Of a DNA stretch of 35,381 nt, positions 29,523 through 35,381 are shown piece by piece. Made by a program: the position numbers and the translations under genes. Source of the DNA: a virus; the IMG/VR virus record IMGVR_UViG_3300045784_000003, positions 1 to 35,381 of that record; one strand, given 5' to 3'. Position 1 is the stretch's first letter, and the number at the start of each line of letters is the position of its first letter. Below the pieces are notes generated by a model, which was not told the origin of the DNA, did not search any database, and was given only the letters and a program-made list of their open reading frames with translations.

Positions 29523-30521
29523 ATGCAACCTACACTGTTGAAGGGCTACCCGGACTTGATTGGAAGACGGCAGGCGTGGACTGAATATGTAAACGGTCCT
29601 GCGTCCTATGTTGCCGGGGGTGATCCTGTAATCCTTCCTTTGTATGGGATTCACATTGACGATGTTTTTGGTCCTGTCTACAGTATGAGCGGAAACTATT
29701 TAGCTACACCTATTCCTTCGGGAGTTGGTCCAAGGAATACGTGGAAATTAAAGTGGGCAGCATCATCCACTTCTTCTTCGGGTGGTTCGTCTGCTGTTAC
29801 GGCTAAACTTGGTAGTGCCGCGAGCTACGCGCTGTTAGCGTACTCAGGAATTACGAATACAGGAGCTACGTTAATTACGGGTGGTAACGCTGGTTCATAT
29901 CCTACCGCTACCATTACGGGATTAACGGCAACAAACTTCTCAGCCCCTGCGGCCATTGATAATGCGGATGCGCAAGCAGCCCAGACAGCATTAGCGGCGG
30001 CAATTACGTACTATCAAGGACTGACTCCTACCCTATCTGGTCTATCGAATTTGAGTACGGGTGGAAATGGCAGCACAGCGGCGACGTACACTCCTGGAAA
30101 TTACTTTTCAGTAGCCGCTTCTAGTTTGACGATGCCAACGGGTATTATTCTAGACGCGCAGGGCAATCCGAATGCACAGTTTGTATTCGTTGCAGGCTCG
30201 ACCATTAACTTAGCGAGTGGACAAACAGTATCATTAGTTAATGGAGCTACGGCAGCTAACGTAGTGTTTGTAGCTGGAAGTTCCTTTACTAGCGTTGCTA
30301 CTTCAACAATGAATGGTAACATCCTAGCAGTAGCAAGTGTCACCTTGGGTGGAGGAATACAGAATGGTCGTGCGCTAGCAAATACTGGAGCGGTAACTAT
30401 TGCGGCGGCAACTACTGTGACTGTCGTATCCTCGATTAACACATCTACAGGAGAGGTACCAGCAGGAACCAATTTATCCGCTGAAGTAATGCAAATTAGC
30501 GGATATTGTGGAGATTACTAA
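29523..30521 (+). CDS. Virion protein carrying a DUF3494 ice-binding-type domain
   Basis: 332 residues; AAGGAGAACCG then ATG. Residues 1-78 (GYPDLIGRRQAW, VNGPASYVAGGDPV, WKLKW) match the neighbour at 30579 at 43 of 78 positions without gaps. Residues about 95-302 are a whole DUF3494 domain: LGSAASYALLAYSGITNTG, ITGLTATNFS, YTPGNYFSVAASSLTMPTG, LDAQGNPNAQFVFVAGSTI, VNGATAANVVFVAGSS, MNGNILAVASVTL, NGRALANTGAVTI. Residues 306-329 (GEVPAGTNLSAEVMQISGY) match the neighbour again. A Ser/Gly linker (81-91) precedes the insert. DUF3494 proteins bind ice or act as adhesins; the role on a virion is unknown. Confidence 0.88.
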   Translation: MQPTLLKGYPDLIGRRQAWTEYVNGPASYVAGGDPVILPLYGIHIDDVFGPVYSMSGNYLATPIPSGVGPRNTWKLKWAASSTSSSGGSSAVTAKLGSAASYALLAYSGITNTGATLITGGNAGSYPTATITGLTATNFSAPAAIDNADAQAAQTALAAAITYYQGLTPTLSGLSNLSTGGNGSTAATYTPGNYFSVAASSLTMPTGIILDAQGNPNAQFVFVAGSTINLASGQTVSLVNGATAANVVFVAGSSFTSVATSTMNGNILAVASVTLGGGIQNGRALANTGAVTIAAATTVTVVSSINTSTGEVPAGTNLSAEVMQISGYCGDY

Positions 30522-30578
30522 CGAGTTTTTGATTTGTGATTCAATCAAGTTTTGGTGGTTAAGAAATAAGGAGAGACA

Positions 30579-31136
30579 ATGCTTTTAACGCTGCTTCATG
30601 GTTATCCAGATTTAATCGGACGCAAATTTGCATGGGTAGGATACGGAAACGGTCCTACGTCCTATGTAACTACTGGCGATCCCGTGTCTCTTCCTCTTCC
30701 GTATACGTATATTGACGCGATCTTTGGGGGAACTATTACAGTAAGTGGTACGTACTATGTAACTCCTTCGATTTCACAAATAGTGACTCGCCCAGCGTGG
30801 AAACTGATATGGAACTACGCTACGGCTGGCAGTGTGGCGAGTGTCGCACAGAACGTAGCTGGTACTGGCATGACAGCAGGAACGTATACCGTAACAGCGA
30901 CTACGGGAACGGCACAGATTACTGTTGTTGTGGCAACTGCTACTACATTAGGCGCAATTACGGTTATCAATCCGGGTTCTGGATATACAACAGCGCCAAC
31001 ATTTACGCTGACCGGAACAGGCGGAACTCCAGCTACACTGACGGCTACGCTTTCTACGATCAATGGCGCTGTACCGGCAGGAGCTAACTTGTCGGCAGAG
31101 AGTATTCAAATCGCAGGGTATGGTGTTCAGAGCTAA
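30579..31136 (+). CDS. Paralog of the 29523 protein with a different insert
   Basis: 185 residues; AAGGAGAGACA then ATG. Residues 1-78 and 161-181 (GAVPAGANLSAESIQIAGY) align with the gene just upstream. Between them, residues about 85-160, lies a GSGYT-type module: AGTGMTAGTYTVTA, AQITVVVATATT, NPGSGYTTAPTFTLTGTGG, PATLTATLS. This is related to inserts in 28623 and 31808, not to DUF3494. Likely a virion protein by position. The pair looks like a duplication followed by domain replacement. Confidence 0.8.
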   Translation: MLLTLLHGYPDLIGRKFAWVGYGNGPTSYVTTGDPVSLPLPYTYIDAIFGGTITVSGTYYVTPSISQIVTRPAWKLIWNYATAGSVASVAQNVAGTGMTAGTYTVTATTGTAQITVVVATATTLGAITVINPGSGYTTAPTFTLTGTGGTPATLTATLSTINGAVPAGANLSAESIQIAGYGVQS

Positions 31137-31170
31137 ACGAGTTTTCACGAAGTCTTCTCCCCGGAGACAC

Positions 31171-31209
31171 AAAGGCGGTTTAAGTGGAGTGATCTGCTAA
31201 GCCGCCTTT
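31171..31209. terminator. Hairpin after the paralog pair
   Basis: AAAGGCGGTTTA (31171-31182) pairs with TAAGCCGCCTTT (31198-31209), 12 bp with one G-T. AATTT follows. Possibly a weak terminator; downstream genes keep strong ribosome sites. Confidence 0.5.
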
Positions 31210-31224
31210 AATTTAGGAGAGATA

Positions 31225-31425
31225 ATGGCAACGAAGAAGCAAAAATCGAACTGGATGGAAGACGGAGACGATGCACACTTCTCCGATAATCCTGCCGTTG
31301 ACAAGAAGACGCGAAAGAAGTGGCGGGCGGAAGAAAAGAATCTCGTAGTCTCATCGGTTAAGGGCCATCCTTCGGCAAAGGCAAAGAAAAAGGGTTCTGT
31401 AAAGAAGTATGCGGTGAAAAAATAA
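31225..31425 (+). CDS. Lys-rich protein, 66 aa
   Basis: TAGGAGAGATA then ATG. An acidic patch (WMEDGDDAHFSDNPAVD) follows the N-terminus; the rest is Lys-rich (KKTRKKWRAEEKN, HPSAKAKKKGSVKKYAVKK). First of three tandem basic genes before the adaptor. Confidence 0.6.
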   Translation: MATKKQKSNWMEDGDDAHFSDNPAVDKKTRKKWRAEEKNLVVSSVKGHPSAKAKKKGSVKKYAVKK

Positions 31426-31436
31426 GGAGAAACATC

Positions 31437-31616
31437 ATGCAGCCAAAATCTACTGGACTTCACAAGGCTTTAAAAGCGAAGCACAACATCCACAAGCATT
31501 CCTCAGCCAAGAAGGAAATTGTGTTGAACAAGACGACGACACATAACCTAAAGGCGGGATTGAAGCACAAGACCAAGAAATCTAATGTGGGCAAAAAGGT
31601 TGCGGTCAAGAAGTAG
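31437..31616 (+). CDS. Lys/His-rich protein, 59 aa
   Basis: AAGGAGAAACATC then ATG. MQPKSTGLHKALKAKHNIHK then repeated HK/KK pairs (LKAGLKHKTKKSN) and ends VAVKK. Ten or more Lys plus several His, no hydrophobic core. No other frame of this size exists here. Confidence 0.6.
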   Translation: MQPKSTGLHKALKAKHNIHKHSSAKKEIVLNKTTTHNLKAGLKHKTKKSNVGKKVAVKK

Positions 31617-31626
31617 GAGAGAATCG

Positions 31627-31755
31627 ATGTCAAAGAAAACGAGCAAATTAAGCGTTAAGACAATCGCGCCATCTGCGAAGCCAGTAGGAATTTTGCACAA
31701 GCAGAGCAAGCGCAAGGGACGCAGCGTAAAGGCAATGGCCAAAAAGTCCTGCTGA
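31627..31755 (+). CDS. Lys-rich protein, 42 aa
   Basis: TAGGAGAGAATCG then ATG. MSKKTSKLSVKTIAPSAKPV then KQSKRKGRSVKAMAKKSC. One C-terminal Cys. Same basic style as its two neighbours. Confidence 0.55.
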   Translation: MSKKTSKLSVKTIAPSAKPVGILHKQSKRKGRSVKAMAKKSC

Positions 31756-31807
31756 CGATAGCGGGACTTCTGGTTACGCGGTAGCGGTAGGAACAGGAGC
31801 AGAAATT

Positions 31808-33043
31808 ATGAGCTTGGGGACAATGATTCAGTCACTTCTCGGAACGATACCAGGGAGTAACTACGGTCTTGTCAAAACAAGTATAAACGATGCCTTCAGA
31901 AAAATACAAGATGAAAATATGTGGTCTTTCCAACTAAAGACTGGAGGTTGGTTAACTCCAAGTTTGTTAGGTGGCCCCAACACTTCATTTCTAAGCCCCG
32001 GAACAATCACAGTAGTACCATTTACAACCACAATCACTGGCGATGCGGTTGCAACGGCTGCATGGACGACTAACGTCCCTTACCCTCCATTGTTGACTCA
32101 GCAGCAAATCAGAGTACCATATTTTGATATATACAACATCATTGCGTTAGGAAATAACGGAACTGTGGCTTCCGCTACAGTCTCTACCGCAGGCGCTTCA
32201 CAAACTCCCGGCGTCTATACTGTCCCCATTCTCGATTCCGCGACGGGCGCTGGTGGAACTGTTTCTATTACTGTAGATGCTAACGGAACAGTGACAAAAA
32301 CCCCGGTATTGTTGAATGCAGGAAGCAACTACACGACTCCGTACATTACGTTCTCAGCGGGTGGAAATCCTGCCACGTTCTCGGTTACTTTAATTGCGAC
32401 GCTGACGATTGATAGACCTTGGACCGCCCCCCCAGCACAGTCTTCAAACTACATGATTTACCAGAGCCTGTATCCCGCTCCCGCTGGTTTTAAGAAGTGG
32501 TTTTATATAAGCGATGTGCAGAATAACTGCGGAATGGATTGGTGGACTAAGACAGAATCGGACTTGGCGAATGATGATCCTGAAAGAACGATCTTTGACC
32601 AACCTTACTACGTATGTGCTTGGGGTCCAGACAATAGGCCGGGAAGCGCAACTGCAGGTCAAATGATGTACGAACTCTGGCCCTCGCCAATTTCTGTTTT
32701 GACCTACTCGTTTGGTTGCTTGTGTAATTATCCTCCACTGGTTAATAACACAGACACAATTCCTTATCCATTAAACGATGAAATCGTTAAGTGGAGAGCA
32801 AGGGAAATACTTTGCCAATGGAAAGAAGGAATGAAGGGTGATAATTTGGAGCGCGGTTCAGGCGCTAACTGGCAGTTCTTAAGTAAGGCAGCACACGAGG
32901 AATACAAGGAATTATTGAAACAGGCAAGGATTATGGATAGCAACCTTGTGAGTTTGTATTTCACCAAGTCTCGTCAGTTACCGCCGTTTGGAGGAGAGCC
33001 TTTTTCCAGTCCTAACGGAAACACAAATATAGGTTTGTTTTAA
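31808..33043 (+). CDS. Head-tail adaptor protein with inserted GSGYT module
   Basis: 411 residues. MIQSLLGTIPGSNYGLVKTSINDAFRKIQDENMWSFQLKTGGWLTPSLL is the opening I recall in phage adaptor or neck proteins. The later part has IDRPWTAPP, YQSLYPAPAGFKKWFYISD, MMYELWPSPISVL, NDEIVKWRAREILCQWKEGMKGD and RGSGANWQFLSKAA. Between IIALG (residue 115) and TLTIDRPW (199) lies a GSGYT-type insert: SQTPGVYTVP, GTVSITVDANG, LNAGSNYTTPYITFSAGGNPATFSVTL. The usual ribosome site is only AGGAGCAG. It joins portal and tail; assignment is from pattern recall and position. Confidence 0.75.
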   Translation: MSLGTMIQSLLGTIPGSNYGLVKTSINDAFRKIQDENMWSFQLKTGGWLTPSLLGGPNTSFLSPGTITVVPFTTTITGDAVATAAWTTNVPYPPLLTQQQIRVPYFDIYNIIALGNNGTVASATVSTAGASQTPGVYTVPILDSATGAGGTVSITVDANGTVTKTPVLLNAGSNYTTPYITFSAGGNPATFSVTLIATLTIDRPWTAPPAQSSNYMIYQSLYPAPAGFKKWFYISDVQNNCGMDWWTKTESDLANDDPERTIFDQPYYVCAWGPDNRPGSATAGQMMYELWPSPISVLTYSFGCLCNYPPLVNNTDTIPYPLNDEIVKWRAREILCQWKEGMKGDNLERGSGANWQFLSKAAHEEYKELLKQARIMDSNLVSLYFTKSRQLPPFGGEPFSSPNGNTNIGLF

Positions 33044-33072
33044 GTAGCAGTAGGAATTGAAGGAGGCAGAGT

Positions 33073-33450
33073 ATGCCATCGTATACGACCCCTGGACAGG
33101 CAAAACTGCTTAGGGACAACACGCAAGGGATTCTATGGGCAGGAGAGAGTGTTCCTGCGTCAACATTGAGTATTGGCTTACTTCTTGAGCGTATTAACCG
33201 TTCGTTCTATCCGTGGGGATTGTCGTTTGAGGTATCGTTCTCAGGCGCACCGGGAACGTTCGAGATAGACTTGATGGCCGCTAACACAGATACGGCAGGT
33301 AGTTATATACAGATAGGAACTATCACAACGGTAAACAGTTCTAACGTAGGACGTTGGGATATGCCAAGCAACATATGGCCTAAGTATGTTGCTGGATATA
33401 TCAAGACGTTGACAAACGCAGTAAACACTACGCTCATTGTAACGAAGTAG
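33073..33450 (+). CDS. Tail or head-completion protein, 125 aa
   Basis: GAAGGAGGCAGAGT then ATG. LLLERINRSFYPWGLSFEVSFSGAPGTFEIDLMAANTDTAGSYIQIGTITTVNSSNVGRWDMPSNIWPKYVAGYIKTLTN. An all-beta-like body of the kind found in phage neck/tail proteins. It lies between the adaptor and the long tail-like gene. Not assigned to a family. Confidence 0.6.
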   Translation: MPSYTTPGQAKLLRDNTQGILWAGESVPASTLSIGLLLERINRSFYPWGLSFEVSFSGAPGTFEIDLMAANTDTAGSYIQIGTITTVNSSNVGRWDMPSNIWPKYVAGYIKTLTNAVNTTLIVTK

Positions 33451-33461
33451 GGAGGAATGCC

Positions 33462-35381
33462 TTGAAAAAGACAATCATTATTTTGATGCTTCTATTTTCG
33501 GTTAAGGCGTTCGCTCAGACGGCGGCATTGCCGGTGTATGCTTGTGTCCAGAACGGAACACAAGCCGTCACCAGCGGTCTGAAGTCAAGCAACTACCAAC
33601 TTGGCGTAGTTCCCTATTGCTCTGTGAGCGTCTACTTGACAGGCACGACCACTATTGCCACTACTACTCCACAGAGTCCGTTTAGGGCGAATAAGGATGG
33701 CTCTATTCCCCCGATTTATGCGGCAGTAAACCAGGGATACGATGTGGTGTTGAGCGGAGGAATTTCGCCTAATACTTATTCATCTCCGGTACCGCTGATA
33801 GACATGTTCCCAGGATTTAGCTTTAGTGGCATCTCCAGACTCATCGCGGGAACGAATATAACGCTTTCCCCACCAGGAGGGACCGGAAACGTCACCATCA
33901 GCGCGACGGGTGGTGCGACGGAAATTGAGGTCAACGGGGTACAAGTTGACGATCCGCCAAACTTCAACGACAGCACGCCCGCGCCGGCTAGTGGGTACAC
34001 CAGCATCAAGTGGCAGCAAAGCGGAAGCAGCGTCAGCGCCGCGGTAGAAATTCCGAGCGCAGCAAGTCAGATAGAAATGCAGGTGGTTCCGCCAGTTTCC
34101 GGGCAGTATGTGATTGTCTATCCGACGACTTACACAGGTAATTGGGCCGGTCAAAGCGCAGTAGGTGGCAGTTGGATTGATCCTCCGACATGTGTTGGAA
34201 CTAGCATGGGAACGGAATCATGGGGAAATCCAGTTCTTCCGAGTTATGTTCTACCTTCGAACGTAACTGCTGTGTATGCGTTTGCATTAACGCGTGAATA
34301 CGTAAACCCTTCAAATGGAAACTGTTTTGGGCAACCCACCACCCCTGCGCCCGCGTCTTTTTCAGTGGGCGCTAGTGGAACATCTTCTGTTTTGACACCT
34401 ACCTCTACTCCAATATGGGCACCAGTTCAGAATGCGGTTCTATTACCCAGTGTAACTGGAGAAAACTTTGCTTCACAAACTTTCAGTGCAAGTTATGGGG
34501 CGTCTACCCCTATTCGTACGGGATCTAGTGGCGTCGTATCTTTGGGATGGATTGTTTATTACACGGGTTCCGCGCCCCCGGCGGACACTGACATCCAAGT
34601 TGAACTGCCTCTTTACTATAATTCTGTGGACAATTCTCTAAGTATAAGTCCGCTATCTGAGTTTCCTGGATCGGCTTTGGTCCCTACCACGGTTGCAAAT
34701 CTTCCGTGGGCTGCGGCCTCAAACGGATGGGTTGTGCCGGTTACGGATGCCTTAACCTCGACATCGTGCGCCATAGGTGGAGGATTCAACTACGTTCAGT
34801 GCAAGAGCGACGGCTCTAACTGGTACCCGCTGCCTAGCTCCCCTGTAGCTTTCGCCCTTACCACGACTGGCACGAGCGGCGTGGCAACATATCAATCTGG
34901 AACTCTAAATATCCCGCAGTATACCAGCTCAACGGTTGCCACATTTGCAACCGGAACGTCCCCTATGGGAATCACAGTGGATAGCTCAGGAAATATATGG
35001 GTCGCCAACAATGCAAGTAGTACCGTCAGAGAATTTACAGGTGGTGGAGCATTTATTCGAGATGTGAGTGTTGGGGAGCCGAACAGTCTGGCTCCCGATT
35101 CATCCGGTAATGTGTGGGTGGTCAATGGCAGCTATTCCAACTCTGTTAGTAAAATATCAAGCACAGGCTCCGTTTCCAGTACGTATGGGACGGGAGATAG
35201 CACGTCCGGTATAGCGCTCGACTCTTCGGGAAACATCTTTGTTGCAAATGACTATGCACAGACGATTATCAAAAGATCGCCCGCCTGGGCTGACCTTGGA
35301 GATTTTTCTATTCCGTGCCAAAATGAAGCGGTGGCTATTGATGCAACCGGAAACGCATGGACACGTTGCCGCAACGGTGTC
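33462..35381 (+). CDS. Secreted tail-like protein with NHL-type repeats, 3' part outside the window
   Basis: TTG start 6 nt after GGAGG; 640 codons open to the end. Residues 1-19 are a textbook Sec signal: KK, then IIILMLLFSV, then KAFAQ with an AxA cleavage site. Residues 20-130 have two Cys and VSVYLTGTTTIATTT, typical of Acidobacteriota phage-linked proteins. IAGTNITLSPPGGTGNVTIS is a collagen-free tail motif, and GTSGVATYQSGTLNIPQY (about 475) is a common phage tail motif. From about 497 there are NHL-type repeats: SPMGITVDSSGNIWVAN, LAPDSSGNVWVVN, GIALDSSGNIFVAN, AVAIDATGNAW, probably a beta-propeller. A tail fibre or an exported phage protein is likely. Confidence 0.8.
   Translation, partial: MKKTIIILMLLFSVKAFAQTAALPVYACVQNGTQAVTSGLKSSNYQLGVVPYCSVSVYLTGTTTIATTTPQSPFRANKDGSIPPIYAAVNQGYDVVLSGGISPNTYSSPVPLIDMFPGFSFSGISRLIAGTNITLSPPGGTGNVTISATGGATEIEVNGVQVDDPPNFNDSTPAPASGYTSIKWQQSGSSVSAAVEIPSAASQIEMQVVPPVSGQYVIVYPTTYTGNWAGQSAVGGSWIDPPTCVGTSMGTESWGNPVLPSYVLPSNVTAVYAFALTREYVNPSNGNCFGQPTTPAPASFSVGASGTSSVLTPTSTPIWAPVQNAVLLPSVTGENFASQTFSASYGASTPIRTGSSGVVSLGWIVYYTGSAPPADTDIQVELPLYYNSVDNSLSISPLSEFPGSALVPTTVANLPWAAASNGWVVPVTDALTSTSCAIGGGFNYVQCKSDGSNWYPLPSSPVAFALTTTGTSGVATYQSGTLNIPQYTSSTVATFATGTSPMGITVDSSGNIWVANNASSTVREFTGGGAFIRDVSVGEPNSLAPDSSGNVWVVNGSYSNSVSKISSTGSVSSTYGTGDSTSGIALDSSGNIFVANDYAQTIIKRSPAWADLGDFSIPCQNEAVAIDATGNAWTRCRNGV

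Noticed and set aside
1-35381. tRNA genes, rRNA and CRISPR arrays
   Set aside because: No cloverleaf with a TTC loop and no regularly spaced repeat array was found by eye; a tRNAscan-SE and CRISPR search would be decisive.

Overview
This window is a large part of the genome of a tailed double-stranded DNA phage or prophage (Caudoviricetes). It carries a terminase large subunit with ATPase and nuclease motifs, a portal protein, a coiled-coil scaffold, a major capsid protein, a head-tail adaptor, an Ssb, and long runs of very small tightly packed genes, nearly all on the + strand. Many start and stop codons overlap as ATGA, and ribosome binding sites are strong (GGAGG, AAGGAGA), so the host is a bacterium. 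The virion proteins and the C-terminal end of the window (a secreted tail-like protein with NHL-type propeller repeats) have the style of Acidobacteriota (Terriglobales) phages. That host assignment is inference from recalled family resemblance, not a search result. No integrase, lysis cassette, tRNA or CRISPR array is visible.

Layout. 1-271: two small minus-strand genes, one cut by the window edge. 272-1182: a 0.9 kb divergent control region with no convincing gene but with hairpins, AT-rich repeats, an imperfect repeat pair and promoters in both directions; it could be an origin or switch region. 1183-13366: early or accessory region of about 36 small genes: an HNH-recombinase hybrid, a ribbon-helix-helix regulator, a DNA methyltransferase stub, a degenerate HAD phosphatase, Ssb, a SprT-like metallopeptidase, an XRE regulator, several Zn-finger miniproteins and many unknowns. 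13369-15071: small genes interleaved with strong RNA structures, then two long out-of-frame overlapping frames that lead into packaging. 15150-17848: a free-standing HNH endonuclease overlapping the terminase large subunit. 17861-21313: unknown genes, two of them members of a four-copy phage-specific family. 21394-22692: a TnpB-only IS200/IS605-type element inserted in a small Zn-ribbon gene. 22944-35381: portal, a candidate small RNA with a clear terminator, tiny Lys-rich proteins, scaffold, capsid, virion accessory proteins, adaptor and the start of a secreted tail-like protein.

Most notable. (1) Two adjacent paralogous virion proteins (29523-30521, 30579-31136) share the same 78-residue head and about 21-residue tail, but the middle has been swapped: one holds a complete DUF3494 ice-binding/adhesin-type beta-solenoid, the other a short 'GSGYTxxPTFT' beta module. 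The same short module also sits inside the decoration-like protein (28623) and the head-tail adaptor (31808). This looks like a domain-cassette display system on the virion. (2) A predicted three-way-junction RNA at about 13806-13915. (3) A repeated GCGCAG(G)AAAA box tied to several promoters. (4) Four dispersed paralogs of an unrecognised family. (5) A TnpB element whose excision would restore an open reading frame.
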